From: Chromera velia
Taxonomy: Eukaryota > Sar > Chromeraceae
Assembly (NCBI GenBank): GCA_018398765.1
Contig: JAHBMJ010000176.1
Location: 32,036 to 54,959, forward strand
DNA: 22,924 bases
Direction of reading: 5' to 3'
Shown here: piece by piece, positions 1-10,240 of the stretch
Layout: each line of letters begins with the position of its first letter
How positions within the stretch are numbered: position 1 is the stretch's first letter
Notes under the pieces: generated by a model
Database searches by the model: none
What the model was told of the DNA's origin: nothing
Seen by the model: the letters and a program-made list of their open reading frames with translations, nothing else
Program-made: the position numbers and the translations under genes

Positions 1-1338
1 AATAGCAAAGCAAGGCTTGATGGCAGATAAGTAGGTGCAAAGAAAGGCATGCAAGGAAATAGAAAGCAATGGAGAAGAATAAGAAATCCAGAAGAGTAAG
101 AAAGCAAATAAAAGAGCCTGGAGCATTACTGCAGATCTGATGATGACAAAATCATATGCATGATACAGACACATTCATGAGTGTTCTGCTTTTATCAGAG
201 ACAGAAGTACACCTCATGTGCTTGCTGTCTCCGAGACTTGTATGACAGACCCTCCCTTTTCTCTCTGTCAGAAGCTTAAGTAGCGGCCCCTTTCTTCTGC
301 ATCCCCGCATGGGAAGTCTAGCAAGCGCTTGCCAGCACGACCTCCCACCCCTCTGCACCGAGATGCCCCAAGTTTTTCGAAGGACTGCCGAGAAACTTGA
401 CTTCCAAGTTCCCACCCCTCCAACCCCTTGAGAACCGATACCTCTCTTCACAGCTTGCTACTAATACCGAAGCACTGTTCAGATACAGGCCAGCTCATGA
501 ATCACCCTTAGGCCCAGTTAGGAGCTTCCGTAGTATAGTGTGCGGTAGCTCCCAGAAATGATACCTGACAGAGCATTAATAGATCTGCATCGAACCAACG
601 ACTCGGAGATCCGCGAATAGGGGGTTCGAGAGGGGGTTTGGCTCTTCAAAAACTCTGCGGGTCAGTTGTTATTCCTTTCATGTGAGAATTAACCCTATCC
701 GTTTCCTGCTGCTTGGAAGAGGGATTGCGGTGGTCAACTTTCAGTATCCCCCATCAGCTGGAGAATCTTGCAAGTAAGATTTTGAGATGCAGCTGCCTTG
801 TGAAACACAAATCAGTTGTGCACGAAACTCCAACTGGAAAGTGGAGATAGGGACAGGGAAATGAATGGCATTATCATCTCTCTTCACAACAAATCTATTG
901 ATGCATGAATGCAGAAACTAGTCGGTTTGTTTCATGTTCTTTGCCCCTTTGTCTCTGTCACTGCTGCCTACATGCTTTCATGAACTGGCACTTCATCGTC
1001 GACTTCCACCCTAGGCCACTGGCCGGAATTGAATGGAGATCGTTGCCCAATGCGATAATGGGTGCTAAGTCTCCTGGAAGAACTTGAAACGAAACCCTGC
1101 CTGCTGGTCGGAAGGTGGTCAGTCTCTCTCTTTCTTAATTTTTTCTACTTGGGCCTGCATGAGAACTGAAGAAAAGTAATCGCGTGCACTGTCTTTGTTC
1201 TCAGCAACGTTTTTCCTTCATGAACAGTCCAGTTACTTCGAGATGCATATCATCTTTTGCTTCAATTTTGGTGATGACAGCCAATAATTTTCGATGCAAA
1301 ACACTGATTGAAAGTATGTGCGGATTTGCCTGCGATAT
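1..1338. other. Non-coding or unassigned left flank
   Basis: No gene can be supported here. Open frames are short and have shifted-frame composition. A possible small plus-strand exon near 744-773 lies between a TTTCAG acceptor and a GTAAGA donor, but no neighbouring exon with a matching phase was found. The stretch has no recognisable repeat. Confidence 0.4.
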
Positions 1339-1409
1339 GTACATATACACATACACATAGACACACACACACACACATACACACACACATACACACATAC
1401 ATGCACGCA

Positions 1410-1465
<56 letters not shown>
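1339..1465. repeat. Compound CA/TA microsatellite
   Basis: An interrupted (CA)n tract containing a GCACGCATGCAC core runs directly into about 14 TA units. Apparent ORFs here encode only Cys-Val or Tyr-Ile alternation and are artefacts of the repeat. Confidence 0.95.
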
Positions 1466-1467
<2 letters not shown>

Positions 1468-3568
1468 GTGTATACGTAGATATATAGATCACGAGCCCGG
1501 CCTTCGGAGCCGTTTCGGCAGTCGGCACTGGCCTGTATGGCATTGACGTTTTTTTTTACTACACACCATCAGGCTGCCACCCTGCCTTGCTTTGCTGATG
1601 CAGATTTTCTAGGCAAAGTGTGGGCTCAAGCTAGCTCCTGGACTAACGTCTTCTCTGACGAACCGCTGCATAACAAAACATAAAAAAATCATTGTGAGCT
1701 TCCCTCGTCCAGCCACATCCGATCGATGGCTTGACGGCTTGTCCACTCTACCATCGTCAGGCTCTAGTGTCAGGCTCTACCCCCTGGCCTTCTCACGCTC
1801 CACCCAGCCCCGTCCCGGCCCTCTTTTTCCTACCCCCTCTGAACCTAACCCCCCATAGGTCATTTCTGGGCCCCTGGCTATCTCAAAAGTTCCCCCCTAG
1901 CGTTCCCCCCCACCTTTTTTCTGGGGCGAAGTCTGAGGCCCCAGGCTCCTCCAGGTATCCTTCCCTGCCCAAACCAGGCTCCGGCAGTTGCAGCCATCTG
2001 CTTTCCACAGTAGTGAGCCTTTCCATATAAAGGGTTTGCAATACTCAGTAACGTACAGAAAGATAGACAGGCAGGCAGTCGGACTAACAGAGAGACACCG
2101 TCGAAAAGAGAAACAAAGGCAGGCACTGGCTCAGGTTTTTTAGACCAATCTTCTTACATCAATCCACATGTAGTCATGCTGTGCTGATCTTCTGTCCGAC
2201 CCCCCCTGCCCTTCCCGTGCCTACATATCCCTGCAGCCACTTGTTCGAGCCAGTCGCAAAAGACCGAGACAACCAGCGTGAATCGGAGGGAATCCTTAGC
2301 ACCCATGGTCTCGTTCCCTTCTGGGCTAAGTTTCTCAAGAAAGGGGAGGCTCTGTCAGGCTCTGACTCTTTCTAACAAGCTTTCAAGGACCTCCGTTTTT
2401 GCCTTGTCTGGTTTGAAATCCAGGAGAAAAACCTCAACTACGACGAGACGGCATAACTAAAACAGATCTTTGGAAGAGACCACTATGCTAAGCTGTTTCC
2501 TACCCCTGCCCTTAGATTCACAAGGACTCTCGGGATTGTGATCTTAAATTAATTGGGTAAGTGGTAAGTCGGATCTGAGATTGGAATTAATTGTTGATCG
2601 GGTTAATTTTTAGATCTTAATTCTTTGTCACCTTCTGAATCATCGTCTCTCTTGTTGGTGTGCTGATCTGGCTGGCCTTTCTGTTTATAGCCTTCTATCT
2701 TTCTGAAAGTCTAGTTTTCTGTCTCACGCCCCTCTCCGTGTCTGTGTGTTTGCTCTCTCAGGCCTTCCTTTTCCTTTTCTGCCTGACAGATAAAAGGAAA
2801 ACCTAAATCGGGTAGCCTGTCGTTCTTCTTCTCCTTGGGATAAGGAGTTTTCTTGAATCAAAGCATTTTCCAGTGGACTTTCATTGATCAGATTCTTCTT
2901 GTTGTTGTGTTTGTTTCATGTTCTCTGCAGTGAGAGGTGGCGGTAGGACGAGAAAAAGAATTTGTTAGAAAAATTGTTCGCCAAATTGAAAAGTATCAAA
3001 ACACCGGGCAAATCTGTTTAAAACTACACACCAGCGGAAGAAGGGCAATTTGGTGGTAGATCCAGTCAAGGGTGTGAAATGTTAAGAATTCCCACTTTTG
3101 TATAAGTTGCCTCAAACGAAGAGGGCTAAGTCACTAAGTGTGACAGCGGAGTTCAGTAATGCTTCAGTCCTTTCTAGCAGTCCTTTCCGAAGCACAGAAG
3201 GTAACCAGCCTGAGAGTGGCAGCCTCTTCACACCCGACAAAACAGATAAAGACTGTCACAAAGTCACAATATTTTCCATAAAAATATAATATCTGATATA
3301 TTTCTAAGAGTCGTTACCCGGTCAACGGCGGTCATTCAAAAATTTAAGTGCATTTATAACCTGACGGTCGCAAGCCCCTAGCTTGGAGGGGGAAAAATCA
3401 CTTAAAGGATCCTAGAAACAAAAATATATAACTTTAATTTGTTTTACTCTGTATAATAAAAAGCTTAAGCTAAATTTAAAAAAAATCGTGTTAAGAGTCA
3501 TAATTTAGTAAAAAACTGTACTATTGCAGTACTAGTTGAGAATTACGCTTTGTCTACTAAATTTTTAG
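1466..3568. other. Unassigned intergenic sequence
   Basis: I see no convincing exon. Around 1780-2000 the sequence is C/T-rich with a Pro/Ser-rich open frame that lacks clear splice partners. From about 2500 the composition becomes AT-rich, leading into the transposon-like element at 3577. It may include untranslated or intronic sequence of a gene outside the window. Confidence 0.35.
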
Positions 3569-3576
3569 CTAATGGA
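3569..3576. repeat. Left copy of 8-bp target site duplication
   Basis: CTAATGGA lies immediately outside the left terminal inverted repeat. An identical copy lies immediately outside the right one at 4878-4885. An 8-bp duplication is the hallmark length of hAT-superfamily insertion. Confidence 0.7.
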
Positions 3577-4877
3577 TAGTGACCATGTTTGATTTGATTA
3601 TATTTGATTTGATTTGATTTGATTTGAGCTTCAACCTCAAATATTTGATATTTGAGGTAAGATTTGAGGTTAACCTCTTAGGGTTCCTCACTGAGTCACT
3701 GACTTACTGTCACTCTGACCATTTTTCTCATGACAATAGTTATCAGAACATTTCTAATGTATGTTTCAAAAATTTAAAAAAATATATATAAAATTATAAC
3801 TTATTAGTTTATGATAATAGTTATCAGAACATTTCTGATGTGTGTTTCAAAAATTTAAAAAAATACATATAAAATTATAACTTATCAGTTCCGTAAAAAA
3901 AATGTGCCTGTATGGCAGTGTATATACACTAGTCACTGAGACTCACTCTAGTACTAATAGAGATTAAGAACGTAAAATTAATAGATTTGAAATTGCATAT
4001 GACTTTTTGTTGATACGATAAAGTTAGAGCACGTACAAAAATTGAGGTGACAATCACTCAGCTTTATGACACTTCCTTTTCCTCTTCTTCATGATCACTT
4101 TCTTCAATATGAATCGAATCGATGGGTGATGGGAGCTGCTGAGAGCTTTTTCTCTGGCTTTTCGGCTTTCCAGGAGTGGGTGCTCCTGGGCGAGAAAGAC
4201 GAGAACCGCACACACGTTTGCTATTTGTTTGTCAGACGTGATCGTCAAGCCATGCTGATTGATGAGGTGGGTTTGAAAAGAACTGGTTGCCGCTGCTGTA
4301 TACTCACAGCCACAAATAGTTTCTCCTTCCCCCTCGGCTCCTTATATTTTCACCTAACACTAAATCACATTTGCCCCCTTTTGCACGGACCATATTTTTT
4401 TTGCGTACCCGGCTCTAAAAACAAATGCCTCCTTCTTCCCGTTCGACCCTGTCGGATTGTGTGACATGTCTTTATGGGGTATAAAATGTTTGCAGACGCT
4501 CAAAAAGAGGGCCGTAAAAGATGTTCCAGCACCAGAAAAGTCAACACAGCTGTTCAGGAAAACGTTCAGCTGATCGGTTTACCTCTGCATGAAGTAAAAG
4601 GGGGTGAAACGTCAATTTCAGTGCAGCTCAAAACGTTTTTTTTTTTGAGAGCAAACCATTAAGATTTAGGTTTTTTCATTTGAATCAGCATGCGTGACGG
4701 ATCGGTACTTGTAAAAGTTTTTTCTGGACCTTCATATTTGAGGTTGAAAGTCATATTGATCAAATATTTGATCGTATTTGATAGGTCTTTAAACACTAGG
4801 TCCTCCCTGACTGGATATTTGATTTGAGCTTAAGCCCTACCTCAAATCAAATCAAATCAAATCAAACATGGTCACTT
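3577..4877. mobile_element. Non-autonomous hAT-like DNA transposon, about 1.3 kb
   Basis: The left end reads TAGTGACCATGTTTGATTTG. The right end, reverse-complemented, reads AAGTGACCATGTTTGATTTG, so the termini are inverted and differ only at the first base. Both ends continue into arrays of GATTT/ATTTG units and subterminal TTTGAGGTT and ATATTTGA motifs, as expected for transposase-binding regions. Identical 8-bp direct repeats flank the element. The interior is AT-rich and holds an 81-bp tandem duplication. An open frame at 4066-4464 (plus, 132 codons) shows no transposase-like residues that I recognise, so the element is probably mobilised in trans. The superfamily call rests on target-duplication length and end structure. 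A Mutator-like element, usually 9-11 bp, is less likely. Confidence 0.7.
3730..3891. repeat. 81-bp tandem duplication inside the transposon
   Basis: Two adjacent copies, starting at 3730 and 3811, share TAGTTATCAGAACATTTCT, then TGTTTCAAAAATTTAAAAAA, then AAAATTATAACTTAT. They differ at only a few transition sites, so the duplication is fairly young. Confidence 0.85.
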
Positions 4878-4885
4878 CTAATGGA
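4878..4885. repeat. Right copy of 8-bp target site duplication
   Basis: CTAATGGA is identical to the left copy at 3569-3576 and directly abuts the right terminal inverted repeat. Confidence 0.7.
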
Positions 4886-5029
4886 GCTCGCTGTCACCTC
4901 GGGGGCACCCCAAATTTAGGCCAAAACTAGGGTCAGAACATAAACCTTATCTTTATATTATGCGACTTCAAACAATTTTTTATCAAGTTTCCAAAGGTAT
5001 TATTGCTTCATGTGTCCAGTACTAAGTCA

Positions 5030-5240
5030 CCTGTAAATTCACTTAAATTCCTAGTTAAATTCCTTATACTCATAATTTAAATTCATCTAAATTCACTATT
5101 TGGGATCTGGCGTCGCTATTGGTCTAACCGTCTAGGATTTAACTTTCAATCATCACAATGATTATATCATATCATCGTGGCTTAAATTCACGTATAAATT
5201 CGTGTAAATTCATTTAAATTCATCTATAAATTCACTCAGT
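5030..5240. repeat. Cluster of TAAATTC(A) motifs
   Basis: About ten irregularly spaced copies of TAAATTC, often followed by A, occur in this AT-rich stretch. The reverse complement GAATTTA is clustered again at 16950-17065. The period is irregular, so this is not a simple satellite. No coding potential is seen. Confidence 0.6.
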
Positions 5241-5750
5241 TTTGCGACATAGGCTTATTAAAAAAACTATGGCGACTTTACATCATCTAGCTTTACATCC
5301 CTTAATTACTTTTTGGTTTGTTATGCAGTCTTTTGATCGCCTGTTCATCCCTTGAAGGTTCACCGCATCGAAAGGGTCATTGTGTGATTCCAGGCACAAA
5401 CTGCGCTCCCTGTATTTTCCCCGTGGCCATCTCCTGTTTCAGGGCTTTCCCGACCAGCCGGACGAGGCTGCAGCCGGACAGCAGACAGGAGATACAGGGA
5501 GAGAGACAGAGAGAGCACAAACAATACAGCACCCAGGGAGAGGTGGGGAAGGGAAAGAAACGCGTCTGAGCACAACCACCCGCTTTATTTTCTAGCGCTT
5601 CGACATATTTGCCCAATCTTGCCTTCAAAAGAGAAAAAGCTCTCAATGAAAACAACAGAAACCAGGAAGAGAAAGCCACTGCCGCCATGACACCACCCTC
5701 CCACAAACATTCCAAAATGGGGACAGAGAGACACGGATCCGCGGATACAC
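5241..5750. other. Unassigned stretch before the microsatellite block
   Basis: It holds several open frames in different phases, none with protein-like composition or matching splice sites. It is probably intergenic DNA downstream of the minus-strand gene that ends at 6153. Confidence 0.4.
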
Positions 5751-5967
<217 letters not shown>

Positions 5968-6152
5968 CAGTCATAGTCCTCAAGGGATCACATTGTACAG
6001 GAAAGGACCCCTGAAGCTTTGTCAGGTACATCGTAGTAAAGTCCTGCACGCACGCACACACACACACAGGCGCTCAGCAAACCCTGACGGTTTAGAGTCG
6101 CACGGTGCAGCACATCGAGATGGCATGCTCAAAGCGACATGGCGAGAATCAA

Positions 6153-6983
6153 TCAAAGGGCATCGCCTCGTCTTGCCTCAGATGCGAGACACTCAACCTG
6201 AATAAACAGAGACACGGAAGATAGACGAACACACAGACAGGCAGACGGATGCAAAATGGAGGGCATCCAAGAAAGTGGTGCCCGCCCCCTCCCCCACCCA
6301 CTGACCCCAATGAAGCAGATGGCCACGATGTATACGGTCGCCAGTCCCACAAGCAACAAGTCGAGGGCAAACTCTTCTTTGGCTGCACACAACGAGGACA
6401 TCGATGCCTTCTTGTTTCGGTTTTCTTCCTTTCACAGAAACAGTCTTCAGCTGGAAGAAGCAAAATGAAAATGAACAAAAAAACTGGAGGAAAAGGGAAA
6501 CCACGCAGACCACACCAACAACGCAAGAACAAGCGATCAAGGATGGATGAGAGGTGTTGGTCAAAGTGTTTCTTCTTGAACTTTGCTTCTTACTGGCTGA
6601 CCGACTGACTTGGGTATCGGAGTCCCGTCGTGAGTTCGTATTTGATCTGCTCCAAAAATGGCAGGTTCACGTAACTCTTCGGATCGTTATCCTCGTCCTC
6701 GTCCTCCTTATAAATCTCTTCGAACTCTCCTGCAAACACACACACAGACAGTCTCTCTCTCTCTCTCTCTCTCTCTGTCTGTCTTGTCTGTCTGTCTCTC
6801 TCTCTCTGTTTGTGTGTGTGTGTGTGTGTCGTTCTTGTGAGAGTTTTCGCGTCTGAGAGGTGCAGGAGGTGAGCCAGGCGAGAAGAACCACATACACGTA
6901 GACAGCACGCACATGCTCACGGAAGCGAGACCGAGAGAGCGACGAAGAACTCCTTTTTCTTCAGGCGCGCGCCCGCGCGCGCG

Positions 6984-7021
<38 letters not shown>

Positions 7022-9473
7022 AACGGATACAGATAGAGACAGACGCAGACGAGAGTCTACAGCCACATAGACCTATGAAGGGTAACCAACGTGCATAAAC
7101 AGGGCGACAAACAAAAAGGGGAGGCCTCCACACGATTTCCCGACACAAAAACAGACGGAGCGTAGACATGGACACAGGATGAAAACAGTCAGGTGATCGT
7201 ACAGACTACAGAGACGGTGCATGCAGAAGGAAGAGAGAGATAAGGAATTTCTTCAAGGGAGGAACCCCCTCTTTTTTTTTCCTGTCTTTCTCTTCTCTTC
7301 TCATGTTCTTTTTTCAGATCCCTCTCTCTCCTCTCTTTGTATTTTCCTTCAGTCTCCTTCATCAATTCATCGTTCCTTCCTTCTTCTTCCATCTACCTGT
7401 TTCTTCATATTTCTTTTTGGCCTCTTCAAAGTTCCCAAAGGGATTCACCCACAGTCTGTAGGCGACAGCACGAGGAATCATCCCTGGCTGGTCCCCTATC
7501 TGCACTCCGTCTACCTCTCCGGTTGTCCTCAACGTCTCAACCATCCCCGTCTTGTAGATCTGTCTCTTAAGCCACCCTCTGATGGTCTTGTCAGCCTCCA
7601 GAGGATCTTCTGGCTCCTCTGTGATGATCTGGGTGCTGTCGGAGTCACTCATTCGTTGAGAGAATTTCTCTCGAATCGAGGAGAGGGCAGAGGGGGATTC
7701 CCCTTCTCCTTTTCCCGTCTCCTCTGTTTTGGGGACAGAAGACTGAATCGGGGTGTATCCACTCAAAAGATCGTCAGAAGAAGAAGAAGAAGAAGAATCT
7801 CCACCCAAATACCCACTCAGTAAACTCTCCCCGCCCTCTTCTGTTTGCGCACTCCCCTCCGCCCCTGTCCGATTTTCCCTTCCTGTCTCCAAGCCCTCCA
7901 AACGCTGCCCGCTTGCCTCAAGCGATGCCAAGTAAGGCCCTAGCAACTGCTCCTCATTCTCCTCTTGCTCCAAGTCGTCTATCGTCTTTCCTGCATCTGC
8001 CTGCTTCTTTTTCTCTGCCTCTGCTGCTGCTGCGAGCTCAAACATGTTTACTGTACTAGTCTCCTCTTCCTCTCCTCCCCCTCTCCCCTCTCCCCGCACT
8101 TCCTCCTGTCCTCCTGCCGACATCCAAAGAACCACACTGCCGCCCTTCGGAAACACTTTCCACCTTTCCATTCTTCTGTCTCTTCCCCCTAATCTTCTTT
8201 GTGTCCTTCCTCGTCCTCCCTCCACAAAAGGGGAGGGGAAGACAGGGGGGATGTCTCCGCTCAAGGTCGTCCTGCCTGCCAAGGCTGGAGAGAACAGCAG
8301 ATGAGAGTCCTCTCCTCCATCTCGCTCTGCAAACACCGTCAGGGGGGGGAGGGGTTTATGGCGGTCTCTCTGTCGGCAACCCCCCTCCCTCCCACTGGCA
8401 CGGCAGAGAGAGTCGGGGGGAGCCTAACAGAGAGCCCACCCCTCCCCCCCCTCCGCACCCCCCCTCTTTACCTCCTTTCTTTTCACTGTCCTCGTTCCAT
8501 CCGTTTTCTCTACTTTCTCTTTGCTTCTCTCCCTCCATCGGTTTTCCTCCCATCCCTCCTGGCTCTTCTTTGTCGTGACTTTGCACACGGGCTTCGTACG
8601 AGACAGAATCAAGGAGTAAAGGTGCACCTTACCCACTGTAGCAACAGCAGACACTCTAAGCACCAGGGACGGACAAACAGAAAGAGACAAGGGAAAGGAG
8701 ACAACCCACCAGAGGCTTTCAGTTCATTGTACCGCTTTCGCAGGTAGGCCTGGATCTCTGCCCTCTCTGGCGTTGTGTTCGGGTTCTCCCACGCGACATT
8801 CTCCTGAAGCTGCACCAGTTGGGATGCATAACAAGGGGGGCAGTTGAAGTCGAAGGGGAAAAAAGGAGCACTCAGACCACAATAGCAATCGACTAGCCCC
8901 GGAGGAGGAAACAAACAAAGGGGACACGTGAGACCCAGAGCAGCTCAGCCAGACGAATAGGAAAGAGACGTGTTCGCACAGGTATCGTATCACAGACACG
9001 GAAAGAAAAGAGGATATTGAGGTGGTTGTCCGAGACAGCAGGCAAGCAGCTACTTATCAGTCTCCAGTTGTTGTTTCACGAGAGACATACAGACTAAGCC
9101 CAGCTCACCTCCGCAATTTGCTCCGCTGTAAGCTTCTTCGTCTCATCTGCAAATTTGGCGGAGCAGCCAGCGTAAACAGTCCATCGATCACATGAAAAAA
9201 AGGGGTGAGTGCAACAGTCAGTCGTCTCTCTTGCTTACCCCGAATAGGCTCCTCGAAGAGCCTCTCGAAGGGATCGAAGCCCGCCAGGTTTTGGAAGAAG
9301 CTCTTTTTCTTCTCGCACACCGTTGCGGGATACCTTGAGCGATCACGGCCGGGAAGCCGTCCGGATCTCTTCAAAAGAGGCTTCTGTCCTTGAAAGGCCG
9401 CACAAAAGAGGCACAGCTGACTGGAGAGACTGGAAATGCAAAGCAACACCTTCAGCAACTTAGAACTCACCAT
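6153..9473 (-). CDS. Plastid-targeted protein of unknown function with a C-terminal membrane anchor
   Basis: Exons in coding order are 9473-9239, 9146-9109, 8809-8710, 8653-8633 (optional 7-codon microexon), 8284-7397, 6729-6610, 6382-6306 and 6197-6153 (TGA stop). All have GT/AG borders and every phase matches, giving 507 residues (500 without the microexon). Residues 1-26 form a signal peptide with a hydrophobic core, ending CAA. Phe27 opens a basic, Ser/Arg-rich transit peptide, the standard signature for import into red-lineage complex plastids. The mature part has an amphipathic helix region (AEQIAELQENVAWENPN), an acidic low-complexity middle with a run of seven Ser, and a better-ordered block (TIRGWLKRQIYKTGMVETLR, PGMIPRAVAYRLWVNPFGNF). 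After an acidic stretch comes one transmembrane helix at about 475-494 (LLLVGLATVYIVAICFIG) and a 13-residue tail. ATG 9473 places the hydrophobic core ideally, and an in-frame ATG 21 bases upstream is also possible. I do not recognise the family. Confidence 0.8.
6735..6830. repeat. CA/CT/TG microsatellites in an intron
   Basis: Short (CA)n, (CT)n and (TG)n runs lie just beyond the acceptor of the 6729-6610 exon. On the coding (minus) strand they supply the repeat-rich tract directly before that acceptor. Confidence 0.9.
6965..7021. repeat. GC/AC/AG alternating tract in an intron
   Basis: Alternating GC (6965-6984) passes into AC and then AG runs. Alternating purine-pyrimidine GC/AC sequence is a known Z-DNA former. 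It lies in the 667-bp intron at 6730-7396 of the plastid-protein gene. Confidence 0.85.
8633..8653 (-). other. Candidate 21-nt microexon
   Basis: It is bounded on the minus strand by AG (TTAGAG|TG) and a GTAAGG donor. It would insert VSAVATV between the third exon and the 888-nt exon. Both flanking exons meet at phase 1, and 21 nt keeps the frame, so inclusion and skipping are both possible. A competing acceptor two bases upstream would break the frame. Confidence 0.35.
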
Positions 9474-10240
9474 CTTTGTCGAGGTGGAATGCATGAGGCA
9501 AAGAAAAGGCTGCACATCTGTAGCAATACCGATCCTTCTCTCACAATATAATCGTGCACCACACCGCAAAAAAAAGGAGTGTGCGCCATTGATTGCCAAC
9601 ATCTGCTAACAGCCAGAGCTACTATCAATATAAGGTCATTCACATTTTTTTTTCCATGCAATTTAACGCAAGCATGCACGCTTGCGAACGGCCCCGCGGA
9701 AAGCAAAGTAGACGATGTAATTTAAGTGCCCCTTCCTTGACTTATATACTTCCGCGCGCAAGGCGCGCGATCTGCCCGGATGCGCGTGATTTTTAATTGA
9801 TAATTCTTGCATGCATGTACGTACGTACGTATTATACATACACATATATATATAGATTGACGTACGTGTATATATACGTATATATATATGCAATGAACCG
9901 CGCATACGTATACACACTCGATCCTTGTACAGGACCCCGAGATCCGTTCGTTCTGCATAGCTGAGCCTCCGTGTACTGTCACTTGCCGTCGAATCAGACG
10001 TGATCGAGTGGAGGGGGAAACGCTGTATCTGCATGCATGCATCAAGTCACAGCGAAACAGCATTGAATCCTTGTACAGAAACCTCAAGTCGCAGCGACTG
10101 CATGCCTGGGACTCTCATATTCTTTTGCCTCCGGTCTGTCTAGCTGGTTTTGAGTCTAAAGAAGCACCCCGGAGTAAGGGGGTTGGAAGGAAAGTACATT
10201 TCAGAAAGAAGAAGGGAACCGAAACCACACCCTAATATTC
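9474..10240. promoter_or_regulatory. Divergent promoter interval with TGCATGCA palindromes
   Basis: This 767-bp gap separates the start codons of two divergently transcribed genes. It contains TGCATGCA at 9808-9815 and two overlapping copies at 10030-10041, tandem ACGT palindromes at about 9816-9831, alternating TA tracts at 9845-9893, and a direct repeat ATCCTTGTACAG at 9921 and 10067. TGCATGCA is a known AP2-factor and promoter motif in Apicomplexa. Its use here is inferred. No TATA box can be singled out among the TA tracts. Confidence 0.55.
9840..9893. repeat. TA-rich alternating tract
   Basis: Alternating TA and TACG runs contain the palindrome GACGTACGT. They lie in the divergent promoter interval and could form a hairpin or a nucleosome-free segment. 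Confidence 0.8.

Noticed and set aside
590-650. GGTTCGAG-like string suggesting a tRNA T-arm
   Set aside because: No paired acceptor stem, anticodon arm or B-box consensus could be drawn.
4066-4464. 132-codon ORF inside the transposon as a possible transposase
   Set aside because: It is too short, has no recognisable catalytic or BED/dimerisation motif, and its composition is unconvincing.
6149-6532. Single long minus-strand ORF (127 codons) below the plastid gene
   Set aside because: It reads through intron sequence in the wrong frame. The real coding parts are the spliced exons at 6306-6382 and 6153-6197 in another frame.
6590-6609. Stop TAA at 6590 as the end of the plastid-protein gene
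   Set aside because: A GTCAGT donor 15 bases earlier joins at phase 1 to a transmembrane-encoding exon and then to a clean stop at 6153.
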